A stretch of DNA of 64,000 nucleotides from Bacteroidota bacterium (GCA_018267625.1 JAFDYC010000012.1:1-64000), one strand, 5' to 3'; positions 17,768 through 26,339 are shown, counted from the stretch's first letter. The notes: generated by a model from the letters alone, not told the origin. Translations and numbers: made by a program.

Positions 17768-18070
17768 TCATGACTTTTTAGCCTGCTGTCGCCTTTCCAA
17801 AATGAAGCGCACGAACAACACACCGCCGATGCCCATCAGGAACATGAGCAGGGCTGTAAGGGGCTGCTTCATCACCCAGGCCGTGACGGCTTCTTCCGTC
17901 ATTGCACCCTTGTACACGAGGGCGAAATAAGAGCCGCCGATAAAGAAGTAAGCCACAAAAAAGCCGAGGATGCTGAGCAGGCCCCAGAGTACCGGGCTAT
18001 GTCCTTTTCTTCGCGCCAATAAGGCATTGGGCAGGGCCAGCAGCAGTAATATCAGGAGGAAGAGCAGCAT
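17768..18070 (-). CDS. Small three-helix membrane protein
   Basis: The 100-residue protein has a hydrophobic N-terminal segment (residues 1-18), a second at about 27-50, and a third at about 72-92, with a basic tail (RRQQAKKS). The RRKGHSPVLWGLLSILGFFVAYF segment resembles small Bacteroidota membrane proteins of unknown role. It starts 2 bases after the stop of the DegT-family gene, so the two are almost certainly co-transcribed. I cannot assign a function. Confidence 0.75.
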   Translation of the reverse strand: MLLFLLILLLLALPNALLARRKGHSPVLWGLLSILGFFVAYFFIGGSYFALVYKGAMTEEAVTAWVMKQPLTALLMFLMGIGGVLFVRFILERRQQAKKS

Positions 18071-18072
18071 GA

Positions 18073-19278
18073 TTAGTATCGCTTCATGAACGTGCTCACG
18101 CTCTCCATTACGTGGGCAATTTGCGCCGCGCTGAGCCCATGATGGCAGGCCAGCAACATGCCGCCGCGCATCACTTTATCGGCCTCGGGATAGCCTTCCG
18201 GGGCAGCCTTGTGCGGGATGTTTTTAAAGCCCGGCTGACGCAGGATATTGCCTGTAAAGACGGTTCGGGTCTGGATGTTTCGTTTCTCTAAAAAAATTTG
18301 CAGGTCGCGGCGGATGAAGGGGGCATTTTCGCGAATGGTAACCGCAAAGGCGAGCCAGCCCGTGCGGCTATCCGGCAGTTGATTGGGCAGGATGAAGAAC
18401 TCTTCCCACTGGCTGAAAAATGCCCTCATACGGCGGAAGTTCTCGCTGCGGGTGTCAATGTTCCAGTCTAAGTTGTCGAGCTGCACCAGGCCGAAGGCGG
18501 CGCCCAGTTCGGCAGGTTCGATGTTGAAACCAGGCTCTTCGAAAACGAATTTGGCATCATAGGGAATGCCATCCACCTCCACATTGAACCGATTTTCAAT
18601 GGCCTCACTTTCTACAAAGAGTGAAGAGCTGCGCCCCCAACTGCGCAACAGCCTGCCGCGATTGTAGAAAGCTTCTCCGTTTACACAAATCATCCCGCCA
18701 TTACCCGCGCAGTTGATGATGTGGGAGCCATAGAATGAAGTAGTGCTCATGTCTGTGTAGCGACCAGAAGAAGCACCGCCAATTTGAGCGCCGAGGGTAT
18801 CAGCACTGTCTTCCAGCACAAAGAGCTGGTGCCTGTCGGCGATTTCACGCAACCGTTGCCAATCAGGCAAATTGCCAATCAGGTTGGGTATGATGAGGGC
18901 TTTGGTCTTTGGGGAAATGAGTGCTTCCACCTTGCGCCAGTCGGTGTTGTAGGTGCCTTCTTCCACATCCACATAAGCGGGCACCCAGCCTTTCTTGACG
19001 AAGGGGGCAACGGTGGTGGAGAAGGTCAGGGCGGGCGTAATGAATTCATCGCCAGGCTGAAGGTTCAGCAGTTCGGCGGCGAGGTATAGCGCAGAGGAAC
19101 CGGAATTGACCATGATGCCAAATTCCTTGGCATAGAGGCCGGCTACGCGGGCTTCCATGTCGCGCACGTGGCGGCCCATCTGGGTGGAACTGCGCAACAC
19201 GCGGTTGACGGCTTCGATTTCGGCATCGCCATACACTGCTTTGCCGTATGGCACATGGATATAGTCTGTTTGAACCAT
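18073..19278 (-). CDS. DegT/DnrJ/EryC1-fold enzyme with His at the PLP-lysine position (ColD/RfbH-like sugar 3-dehydratase type)
   Basis: The 401-residue protein has the DegT fold: NSGSSALYLA for cofactor phosphate, EDSADTLG as the pyridine-nitrogen acid loop, and TSFYGSH in the strand that normally carries the lysine. Aligned with SFHATK of aminotransferases and SFYPAH of ColD and RfbH, residue 186 is His. That substitution marks the PMP-dependent 3-dehydratases. The cysteines that hold the 2Fe-2S cluster in RfbH are absent, as in ColD. No sugar-nucleotide genes are next to it, so the substrate is unknown. A small membrane protein follows 2 bases on. Confidence 0.85.
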   Translation of the reverse strand: MVQTDYIHVPYGKAVYGDAEIEAVNRVLRSSTQMGRHVRDMEARVAGLYAKEFGIMVNSGSSALYLAAELLNLQPGDEFITPALTFSTTVAPFVKKGWVPAYVDVEEGTYNTDWRKVEALISPKTKALIIPNLIGNLPDWQRLREIADRHQLFVLEDSADTLGAQIGGASSGRYTDMSTTSFYGSHIINCAGNGGMICVNGEAFYNRGRLLRSWGRSSSLFVESEAIENRFNVEVDGIPYDAKFVFEEPGFNIEPAELGAAFGLVQLDNLDWNIDTRSENFRRMRAFFSQWEEFFILPNQLPDSRTGWLAFAVTIRENAPFIRRDLQIFLEKRNIQTRTVFTGNILRQPGFKNIPHKAAPEGYPEADKVMRGGMLLACHHGLSAAQIAHVMESVSTFMKRY

Positions 19279-19386
19279 GCCGCGAAGGTATCGGGTTTGG
19301 GTATCGGCCCTGAAGCTTTTGGCGCCCCGGGAAAAGCTTCACAAGGCCTTCGCAATTTTATATCGAAGCAGGAAGGGAACGGGTGT

Positions 19387-19668
19387 TTAGTGTTTCAGCA
19401 CATCGGCATATTCGGAGCCGCGTTCCAGCACCTTTTTGGCATAGCTGCACACCGGAACGATGCGTATGTGATGGGCCCGGGCATAATCCACAGCAGCGTT
19501 GACCAATTGCTTTCCTACACCCTGCCCGGCCAGGGAAGCATCTACTTCGGTGTGTTCAATAACCATCAGTTCCTGCTTCCAGACATAAATCATTTCGGCC
19601 AGCGTCTTTCCATCTTTTTCTAAAAAAAACCGGCCTCTTTCTGAGTTGTTTTCTTGTTGAATCGTCAT
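19387..19668 (-). CDS. Small GNAT-like acetyltransferase (YjdJ/NATD1 type)
   Basis: The 93-residue protein is a minimal GNAT domain of the Gcn5-related short family. It contains GRFFLEKDGKTLAEMIY, then HTEVDASLAGQGVGKQLVNAAVDYAR as the acetyl-CoA loop, then IVPVCSYAKKVLER near the end. These proteins are single-domain and of unknown substrate. The open frame extends to 19722, but the ATG at 19668 gives the usual short N-terminus. It is 108 bases upstream of the DegT-family gene on the same strand. Confidence 0.85.
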   Translation of the reverse strand: MTIQQENNSERGRFFLEKDGKTLAEMIYVWKQELMVIEHTEVDASLAGQGVGKQLVNAAVDYARAHHIRIVPVCSYAKKVLERGSEYADVLKH

Positions 19669-19782
19669 TGAAATCAAAAATTTCCGGGCAAGGTAGCCAG
19701 GCTTGGGAGCGCATCGAGTCAATACCTGAATTTGCCGTGTCTATAAAAAGTCAGAAGCTCTGTTGGCACGGTTGTAATGCAT

Positions 19783-19810
19783 TTGGCCAACCTCTGCTTT
19801 GGTACATTTA
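19783..19810 (+). promoter_or_regulatory. Probable promoter of the OB-fold/cytochrome/YceI/DUF5777 operon
   Basis: TTG (19783-19785), 17 bases, then TACATTTA (19803-19810), one mismatch from TAnnTTTG. The first gene's ATG is at 19837, leaving an untranslated leader of about 20 nt. Confidence 0.5.
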
Positions 19811-19836
19811 CCAACAGAATCAATTGATTTAAGACA

Positions 19837-20247
19837 ATGAAAAAAATGTACTGGGTGATGCTCGCCGTCGTATTGGTGGTGACTATTGTGGGTGGCTCTG
19901 TTATGTATCACATAGCCTCTCCGGGAGTTAACATTGAAGAAGCCGATGCACTGCCTATCAAGGCTGAAACACTGGCAGCAGCGTTCAATCAAAATGAATC
20001 GACAGCAAGTGGCAGCTATATGAACAAGGCTTTAGCGGTCACTGGTATGGTCGAAAAAGTAGGTACTAATCAGGATGGGTTCCCCACCGTCCTGATGTCC
20101 GGCACAGACCCGCTGAGTGGCGTATTTTTTACGCTGCGCGATAAAGGCCAAACGGTACCGCAAGGCGCTATAGCAACCATCAAAGGTTTTTGCACCGGCA
20201 AGACTACGGATGTCGTCCTTAACCAATGCATCGTAGTTCGTAACTAA
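19837..20247 (+). CDS. Membrane-anchored OB-fold protein (tRNA_anti-like family)
   Basis: The 136-residue protein has an N-terminal membrane anchor or signal (residues 4-26), a short linker, then an OB-fold domain. The pattern YMNKALAVTGMVEKVGTNQDGFPTVLM followed by VFFTLRD and GAIATIKGFCTGKTTDVVLNQCIVV is typical of the tRNA_anti-like family in Bacteroidota. It probably faces the periplasm. It is the first of four tightly packed genes, and its stop is directly followed by the ATG of the next gene. The role is unknown. Confidence 0.78.
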   Translation: MKKMYWVMLAVVLVVTIVGGSVMYHIASPGVNIEEADALPIKAETLAAAFNQNESTASGSYMNKALAVTGMVEKVGTNQDGFPTVLMSGTDPLSGVFFTLRDKGQTVPQGAIATIKGFCTGKTTDVVLNQCIVVRN

Positions 20248-20631
20248 ATGGGCAGACTCCTGACGCTCCTTTGCGGACTGGTTTTCCTCGTCATAGTTTG
20301 CGGACTAAATGCCTGCTACTACGATAACGAGCGGGACCTTTACCTACAGCCCGCCTGCGATACGACTGATGTCACCTGGACAAAGGTGGTGCAACCCATC
20401 ATCAGCGAACACTGTGCTTATGTAGGTTGCCACGGGGGCGGTACCGCTTCCGGCGGCCACGATTTCACAAACTATACCGGCGTAAAAGAAGCAGTCTCAA
20501 GCGGGGCCTTACTCGGCGCCATCAGCCACAATGGGAATTATACGCCCATGCCTTATCAGGGTGCACAGTTGCCCCAATGCCTGATAGACCAAATCCGGAT
20601 TTGGATTGGAAACGGAGCACCTCAGAACTAA
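20248..20631 (+). CDS. Lipoprotein with a cytochrome c-like CxxxxCH motif
   Basis: The 127-residue protein has a lipoprotein signal ending GLNAC (lipidated Cys at about 23). The mature part has VVQPIISEHCAYVGCHGG, where CAYVGCH is a heme-type CxxxxCH rather than the standard CxxCH. A distal MP-Y-G segment (YTPMPYQGAQLP) could supply the Met ligand, and it ends QIRIWIGNGAPQN as in periplasmic c-type cytochromes. It could bind heme in the periplasm for electron transfer, but the non-standard spacing makes that uncertain. It sits directly after the OB-fold gene and 46 bases before the YceI gene. Confidence 0.75.
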   Translation: MGRLLTLLCGLVFLVIVCGLNACYYDNERDLYLQPACDTTDVTWTKVVQPIISEHCAYVGCHGGGTASGGHDFTNYTGVKEAVSSGALLGAISHNGNYTPMPYQGAQLPQCLIDQIRIWIGNGAPQN

Positions 20632-20677
20632 TCCGGCATAGGGTTTGAACCGCTATTCAGCCAGAATTAAACCGAAC

Positions 20678-21223
20678 ATGAGAAAAGCCATTCTATGCCT
20701 TGCATGCGCCCTGTTTGCGGTGCCGGCATTTGCCCAACAATACATTACACGCTCCGCCCGCGTGCATTTCTTTTCAGAAACCCCTTTTGAAAATATTGAA
20801 GCCACCAACAATGAAGCAGCGGCAGTTCTGGACCTGGCCAGCGGCCTGTTTCAGGTGATTGTCCCCATCAAAAGCTTTCAGTTTGAAAAGGCACTGATGC
20901 AGCGTCATTTCAATGAAAACTATCTAGAGAGCGACCGCTATCCGAATGCGGATTTCAAAGGAACGATTGAGAATATCAAATCCATCAATTTCCGGAAGGA
21001 TGGTAGGTATCCGGTGGTGGCCCGTGGCAAGCTGAGCATCCATGGTGTGAGCCGGGATGTGAGGGCCCCAGGCATCCTGATCGTAAAATCCGGTGCCCCT
21101 ACCGCTGAAGCCAGCTTCATGGTGCGCTGTGCCGATTATCAGGTGAAAATTCCTTCGGTCGTGTCGCAGAAAATTGCTGAAGTCATCAAGGTCAGTTTGT
21201 CCGCACCCATGTCGCCCCGCTAA
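20678..21223 (+). CDS. YceI-family lipocalin-like secreted protein
   Basis: The 181-residue protein has a signal peptide (MRKAILCLACALFAVPAFAQ) and a YceI beta-barrel domain. Typical elements are VIVPIKSFQFEKALMQRHFNENYLESDRYPNADFKG, then GKLSIHGVSRDV. YceI proteins bind isoprenoid or other lipophilic ligands in the periplasm. The frame extends to a TTG at 20645, but the ATG at 20678 gives the correct signal peptide. It is the third gene of the operon, 18 bases before the DUF5777 gene. Confidence 0.9.
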   Translation: MRKAILCLACALFAVPAFAQQYITRSARVHFFSETPFENIEATNNEAAAVLDLASGLFQVIVPIKSFQFEKALMQRHFNENYLESDRYPNADFKGTIENIKSINFRKDGRYPVVARGKLSIHGVSRDVRAPGILIVKSGAPTAEASFMVRCADYQVKIPSVVSQKIAEVIKVSLSAPMSPR

Positions 21224-21241
21224 AGAACCTCCTGCCTGCTT

Positions 21242-22195
21242 ATGCGCCCTTTGCTCTACTTTTTTTCTGCCTCATTATTATGCTGCTGCCTGAATCTGGA
21301 ATCACAGGCACAGGCCGGCGATAACAACATCCCACCCATCCAAAAGCGGAAGACACCCGCCCAGGACCTCATCACCTGGCTGCATCCCACCGGCCCGGGG
21401 CATGAAGCAGTGGAATTTACCTTTAAAAGCAGCCGGGTACTCAACGGGCAGAGCGTGGAAAACCTGGAAGCAGGCAAGCTGGATTTCATCATCCTGCACC
21501 GTTTCGGCGCGGTCAACCAGGGCCTAAGAAATTTCTTCGGTTTGGACAATGCCGTCACGCGCATCGGCTTCGAATACGGGCTCACAAATTGGATTGCACT
21601 GGGCATCGGACGCAGCACTTACCAAAAGGAATTTGATGGCTATACCCGCATCAAAATTTTGCAGCAGACTACCGACAACCATATGCCCATCACGCTGAGC
21701 TATGCCGGCACCCTCATGCTGCGCAGCGATGACATATCCTCACCGGACACCAGCACGCCGTATTTCTTCAGCAACCGGATGAGCTTTTGCAATCAACTGC
21801 TCATCGCCCGCAAGTTTGGCGATCGTTTTTCACTACAACTTTCCCCCACGCAGGTGCATTATAACCTGGTGCGAGACCCTGAAGATGCCAATGACCTGTT
21901 TGCCCTCGGCATTGGTGGACGGCTGAAACTGAATGAGCTGTTTGCCCTCACGGCTGAATATTTCTACACCCTCCCGGGTGCTAACCTGAAGGGCTACCAA
22001 AACTCCGCCAGTATTGGCATAGACATCACCACCGGAGGCCACGTGTTCCAACTTCAGTTTTCCAACTCAACGGGTCTGAGCGAGCGCAGCTTCATCGGCC
22101 AGACTACCGATAGCTGGAGCGATGGGGGCATTCATTTCGGATTCAATCTCCACCGGGTTTTTACGGTTGTAAAGCCTAAGGAATTCCAGGGCTGA
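21242..22195 (+). CDS. DUF5777-family outer-membrane beta-barrel protein
   Basis: The 317-residue protein has a signal peptide with a cysteine-rich end (LLCCCLNLESQAQA). The mature protein shows alternating beta strands with the DUF5777 features EFTFKSSRVLNGQSVENL, DFIILHRFGAVNQGLRNFFGLDNA and RIGFEYGLTNWIALGIGRS. It is predicted to be an outer-membrane barrel. It ends the operon with the OB-fold, CxxxxCH and YceI genes, an association I recall from other Bacteroidota, so they probably act together in the envelope. Confidence 0.85.
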   Translation: MRPLLYFFSASLLCCCLNLESQAQAGDNNIPPIQKRKTPAQDLITWLHPTGPGHEAVEFTFKSSRVLNGQSVENLEAGKLDFIILHRFGAVNQGLRNFFGLDNAVTRIGFEYGLTNWIALGIGRSTYQKEFDGYTRIKILQQTTDNHMPITLSYAGTLMLRSDDISSPDTSTPYFFSNRMSFCNQLLIARKFGDRFSLQLSPTQVHYNLVRDPEDANDLFALGIGGRLKLNELFALTAEYFYTLPGANLKGYQNSASIGIDITTGGHVFQLQFSNSTGLSERSFIGQTTDSWSDGGIHFGFNLHRVFTVVKPKEFQG

Positions 22196-22219
22196 AGCCG
22201 GAGGGATGCAGCAGAGCAA

Positions 22220-24556
22220 TCAGGGGCGAATCATCAACTTGGCGTAGTTCAGGACGATCTTTTTCAGGCCATGCTCTGCTCCAAAATCAATGGTGGCAAT
22301 CCGGTTTGCGGCATTCCCGTCAATGGCTTTAATGGTACCGAAACCGAACTTGGCATGCTCCACCTGCATACCCACCTGCATGGCCTCCGGGTTGTCGGGT
22401 TTAAAATCGGCAGAGGCGGCATGTTGCGTGGCTGCGGCCCGCTTGTTTTGCTCCAGCTTATCCGCCAATTTTTTTAAAGAGGGCATCCGTTCAAAACCCT
22501 GATTGAGGGGATTGCCCGAAAAGCCGGAGGGGCCCGGCGCCCGGTGTGCTGCTCCGGTGAAGCTGCGGTCTAAATAAGGTTCGGGTATTTCATCAATGAA
22601 CCGGCTGGGGTCGTTTTGCACTAAGCTGCCAAAGCGATAGCGGCTGTTGGCATAGGTCACCCAGAGATGCAGCTTGGCGCGGGTAACCGCCACATAAAAC
22701 AGTCTGCGCTCTTCCTCCAGGTCGTCCCGGTCATACATGCTCATGGAGGAAGGAAATAGGTTTTCTTCCAGCCCAACGGCAAACACACAGGGAAACTCCA
22801 GGCCCTTAGCGGCGTGGATGGTCATCAGGCGCACGGCATCGGCATCCTTGTTTTTATCATCGGCATCTGTGAGCAGGGTGATTTGCTGGAGGTAGGCCCC
22901 CAGGCTCTTATCGCCTAATTCCCCTTCTTCGTCCGGCGTTTCCGTAAACTCTTTGATGGAATTGAGCAGTTCCTGCACGTTCTCATATCGGGCCAGCCCT
23001 TCCACACTCTTATCGTTGTATAAATCGGCAACCAGACCTGTCTGCTTGCCCACAGCGAAGGCCATTTCGTAGGCATTCTGCCCCTGCCCGGATGCAGGAG
23101 CAATCATGGTCTGAAAGGCCTTAATCATGATGACGAACTGCTCAATGGACGTGACACCTGACCCGCGAATCCCATGCATATCCGGGAACTGAAGCACTTC
23201 CCAAAAGCTCTTCCCGCTCTGGCCGGAAGCAAGCTGGATCTTATCAATGCTGGTCTTGCCAATACCCCGTGCCGGATAGTTGATAATACGCTTCAGCATC
23301 TCTTCATCCTGCGGATTGAGTACCACTCGCAGGTAGGCCAGGAAGTCTTTCACTTCTTTGCGCTGGTAGAATGACACCCCACCAATAAGCCGGTAGGGGA
23401 TGTTCATCCGCCGCAGGCTTTCTTCAAAAGATCGGCTCTGTGCATTGGTACGGTAGAGCACCACAAAATCCTTATTCGGAAAGTGGTTGCGGAGCTTCAT
23501 CTCCGTGATGGCATCGGCCACAAAACGGCCTTCGTCATTATCGGTGAGGGTGCGTACCAGCTTGATTTTTTCACCTGTCCCGTTCTCTGTCCAAAGGTTT
23601 TTCGGGATTTGATTTTTATTGTTGCCTATAATCTGGTTCGCCACATTGAGGATGCTCTGCGTCGAGCGGTAGTTCTGTTCCAGCTTCACGATTTTCACAT
23701 CCTCGTAGTCGTCCTGAAACTGAAGAATATTCTGCACCGTAGCCCCACGAAATGAATAGATACTCTGGGCATCATCGCCTACCACGCAGATATTTTCGTG
23801 CACGGCACCCAGCATCTTGATGATGACATACTGCGCCGTGTTGGTGTCCTGATACTCGTCTATGAGGATGTACCGAAAGCGGTGCTGGTACTTGGCCAGC
23901 ACTTCCGGGAAGGCCGTCAGAAGCTGATACATTTTGAAAAGCAGGTCATCAAAATCCATCGCACCATTCCGCAGGCAACGGTTGGCATAGCGCTCATAGA
24001 TTGCCCCGATCATCGGGCGGCTGCTGCGCACATCTTCGGCCTGAATCTCGGGATGCATCTTGTAGGACAGTGGGTCCACGAGGCTGTTTTTCGCAGCCGA
24101 AATCCGGTTATACACATACGAGGGCTTGTAGTGCTTATCATCCAGGTTCAGCTCCTTCACAATGTCTTTAATCACGCTCTTGGCATCATCGGTGTCGTAG
24201 ATCGTAAAATTGCTGGGGTAGCCCAGCCGCTGCGCTTCGGCACGCAACAGGCGGGCAAACACAGAGTGGAAGGTGCCGATATACAGGTTACGGGCCTCGC
24301 GCCCGCCCGGGCTGCCGCTCAGCTCACTGAGGATATGCTCCACCCGGTCCTTCATCTCGCCCGCTGCCTTATTGGTGAAGGTGAGTGCCAGGATATGAAA
24401 GGCATCTACCCCCAGGTGAATCAGGTGTGCAATGCGCATCGTGAGCACCTTGGTCTTCCCCGAGCCTGCACCCGCCACAATCATCAAAGGCCCGTCAATA
24501 TGTTCTACAGCCTCCCGCTGCTGCGCGTTCAGCCCGGCTAAATAATCTTGCATCAC
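22220..24556 (-). CDS. pcrA: UvrD/PcrA-type superfamily 1 DNA helicase
   Basis: The 778-residue protein has all SF1A helicase motifs: Q-motif LNAQQREAV, Walker A GAGSGKT (about residues 30-36), TFTNKAAGEMK, IDEYQDTN, GDDAQSIYSFRGA, QNYRSTQSIL and VAVTRAKLHLWV. UvrD/PcrA unwinds DNA 3' to 5' in nucleotide excision repair, mismatch repair and clearing of replication blocks. The C-terminal 40 residues (MQVEHAKFGFGTIKAIDG) form the Tudor-like domain that binds RNA polymerase in PcrA. It diverges from a Y-family polymerase gene 365 bases away. Confidence 0.94.
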   Translation of the reverse strand: MMQDYLAGLNAQQREAVEHIDGPLMIVAGAGSGKTKVLTMRIAHLIHLGVDAFHILALTFTNKAAGEMKDRVEHILSELSGSPGGREARNLYIGTFHSVFARLLRAEAQRLGYPSNFTIYDTDDAKSVIKDIVKELNLDDKHYKPSYVYNRISAAKNSLVDPLSYKMHPEIQAEDVRSSRPMIGAIYERYANRCLRNGAMDFDDLLFKMYQLLTAFPEVLAKYQHRFRYILIDEYQDTNTAQYVIIKMLGAVHENICVVGDDAQSIYSFRGATVQNILQFQDDYEDVKIVKLEQNYRSTQSILNVANQIIGNNKNQIPKNLWTENGTGEKIKLVRTLTDNDEGRFVADAITEMKLRNHFPNKDFVVLYRTNAQSRSFEESLRRMNIPYRLIGGVSFYQRKEVKDFLAYLRVVLNPQDEEMLKRIINYPARGIGKTSIDKIQLASGQSGKSFWEVLQFPDMHGIRGSGVTSIEQFVIMIKAFQTMIAPASGQGQNAYEMAFAVGKQTGLVADLYNDKSVEGLARYENVQELLNSIKEFTETPDEEGELGDKSLGAYLQQITLLTDADDKNKDADAVRLMTIHAAKGLEFPCVFAVGLEENLFPSSMSMYDRDDLEEERRLFYVAVTRAKLHLWVTYANSRYRFGSLVQNDPSRFIDEIPEPYLDRSFTGAAHRAPGPSGFSGNPLNQGFERMPSLKKLADKLEQNKRAAATQHAASADFKPDNPEAMQVGMQVEHAKFGFGTIKAIDGNAANRIATIDFGAEHGLKKIVLNYAKLMIRP

Positions 24557-24677
24557 GGCAAATTTCGTGGAAAGAAAAGCGGGAATACCCAGGACTTATT
24601 CAGACCCTCCCAGGCAAGGATCATCAGGCCCGAATACAGGTTATTATCGGTTTTTTTGTTACCGTCCGGAGAGCACG

Positions 24678-24738
24678 GATGCAGCCTCGTTGCAGCTTGT
24701 CCTGAACTTGTTTCAGGGTCGTACGTTTCGGGGCCTGG
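24678..24738 (+). repeat. Palindromic interspersed repeat, copy A
   Basis: Contains GATGCAGCcTCGTTGCAGC, then the hairpin core CCTGAACTTGTTTCAGG, then TCGTAC and GGGGCCTG. Copies B and C share this order. The stem CCTGAA/TTCAGG can fold in either strand. Confidence 0.75.
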
Positions 24739-24885
24739 TGGATATTAAGCTTCTCTCAGAACCTGTTGACGGCGGTCCGGGCGCTGCCGGACCGCGAAAT
24801 CCCGATGACTCAATAATGGTTTCTATACTGATTGCTATTGCCGGGAACAAGGAGGGGCCTTACGGCAGAAAATTTGTTAGTATTG

Positions 24886-24903
24886 GAGCCTTCATATTGG
24901 CTC
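24886..24903 (+). promoter_or_regulatory. Inverted repeat upstream of the Y-family polymerase gene
   Basis: GAGCC, 8 bases, GGCTC lies 18 bases before the polymerase ATG. It overlaps a direct repeat of TATTGG (24881-24886 and 24895-24900). It could be an operator, but no known LexA or other box fits. Confidence 0.3.
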
Positions 24904-24921
24904 TATTAGTAACATACGGCA

Positions 24922-26232
24922 ATGCGCTACTCTGCGAATTCTATCAAACCTAACCCGGAAGCTGTGGTGATGTATGTGGACATGAACAGCTTCTTTGCCT
25001 CCTGCGAGCAGCAGAAAAACCCGATGCTCCGCGACCGCCCGATTGGTGTCACGGCCGGTGATTATGCCTTTGCCTGCATCATTGCCCCTTCCATACAGGC
25101 AAAGCGCTTTGGGGTAAAAACGGGGATGCGGCTTCACGAAGCCCGGCAGCTTTGCCCGCAGCTTATCGGCGTGCAGGCCCAGCCGGTCTTGTATCGGGAG
25201 GTCCATATCCGCCTGATGGAGGTCTTGCGGAACTATTGCATGGAGGTCATCCCAAAGAGTATTGATGAGGCAGCCATGAACCTGACGAGCTACCGGCTGG
25301 TATATCCAGACCGAAAGACGCTGGCACTGCGGATTAAAGCTGATTTCCGGCGGGTGCTGGGGCCCTGTATTACCTGCTCCATCGGCATTGCACCCAATAG
25401 TTTTTTGGCCAAGCTGGCTACCGACCTGCAGAAGCCGGACGGCCTGGTAGAGATCACTCCGGAAAATATAGATGAACACCTGGCGCAGCTATCGCTGACG
25501 GATTTGCCGGGCATAGCCAGCCGCAATGCCCGGCGCCTGCAATTGATTGGCATCACCACACCCCTGCAGTTGCGGCATAGCTCCGAATCGCTGCTGCGGA
25601 AGGCTTTTGGCGGTGTGGGTGGGCATTACTGGCATAGCCGGCTCCATTTTGGCGAGGTGGACCTTTATACAAATGATGGATACCGAAGCATGAGCGCCAC
25701 ACGCTCCATAGCACCGGACAACCGCCGGACGGAGCAGCTGGATGCCCTGCTCGTATCGCTCTGTACGAAGCTGGAACAGCGGTTGGTCACCGCACACAAG
25801 TTCTGCCGGCAGGCTGCCTTTTTTATCCGCTATAAAAATGGTACGGGCTGGGAGACAGCGGTACGCTTCAACGATGCCGTGCAGGATGGCTTGGAAATCC
25901 GGCACTATATCCTGCAGCGCATGCAGGCTTTTGAAGGGGGGCGGCAGGGTATCTTATTCCATGAGGGGGTGCGGCAGATGGGCGTGGTGCTGTCTGATTT
26001 TGTGCCGGAAGGGATGTTGCAATACAGCCTCTTCGACACGCGCATGAAGCAGGACCTGCTGCGCAGGGTGCTCTACGAAATCAAGGGTAAATGGGGAAAA
26101 TACAGCGTCCGCAAGGCCACCGAACTGGTGGAGCAGAGCAAGATGAAGGATGCCATTGGTTTCGGCTCGGTGAAGGACTTAAATGAAAGCGGCAGCCTGA
26201 ATCACTACTTACTGGAGGCCACGGATGAATAA
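24922..26232 (+). CDS. Y-family translesion DNA polymerase (DinB/UmuC type)
   Basis: The 436-residue protein has the Y-family palm motifs VMYVDMNSFFASCEQ (catalytic Asp in YVDMNSFF) and KSIDEAAMNL (catalytic SIDEA pair). These are followed by the thumb helix-hairpin-helix (DLPGIASRNARRLQLIGITTPLQL) and a little-finger domain with SMSATRSIAPDNRRT. It copies over DNA lesions. The finger segment (DYAFACIIAPSIQAKRFGVKTG) departs from the usual VVAAASYEAR pattern, so it is not a typical DinB and I leave the symbol blank. It diverges from the helicase gene. Confidence 0.88.
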   Translation: MRYSANSIKPNPEAVVMYVDMNSFFASCEQQKNPMLRDRPIGVTAGDYAFACIIAPSIQAKRFGVKTGMRLHEARQLCPQLIGVQAQPVLYREVHIRLMEVLRNYCMEVIPKSIDEAAMNLTSYRLVYPDRKTLALRIKADFRRVLGPCITCSIGIAPNSFLAKLATDLQKPDGLVEITPENIDEHLAQLSLTDLPGIASRNARRLQLIGITTPLQLRHSSESLLRKAFGGVGGHYWHSRLHFGEVDLYTNDGYRSMSATRSIAPDNRRTEQLDALLVSLCTKLEQRLVTAHKFCRQAAFFIRYKNGTGWETAVRFNDAVQDGLEIRHYILQRMQAFEGGRQGILFHEGVRQMGVVLSDFVPEGMLQYSLFDTRMKQDLLRRVLYEIKGKWGKYSVRKATELVEQSKMKDAIGFGSVKDLNESGSLNHYLLEATDE

Positions 26233-26339
26233 GGGGAAAATGTACCCCTCCCAGGGGGCTTCCGGGCAAAACCGGACAGTGAAATCCTGCTGACTACAAA
26301 AGGAATTTCGCAACAAGTGCCCCTGAGCTGGCGCCTTGC

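Larger units (their letters stand above)
24557..24921. other. Divergent intergenic region between the helicase and the Y-family polymerase genes
   Basis: These 365 bases hold palindromic repeat copy A (24678-24738) and a small inverted repeat just upstream of the polymerase gene (24886-24903). ORFs open here have no family features. I see no tRNA or other gene. The promoters of both flanking genes must lie here, but I cannot place them with confidence. Confidence 0.6.

Noticed and set aside
23798-24541. 247-codon plus-strand ORF
   Set aside because: It lies fully inside the UvrD/PcrA helicase gene on the opposite strand, and its protein has no family features.
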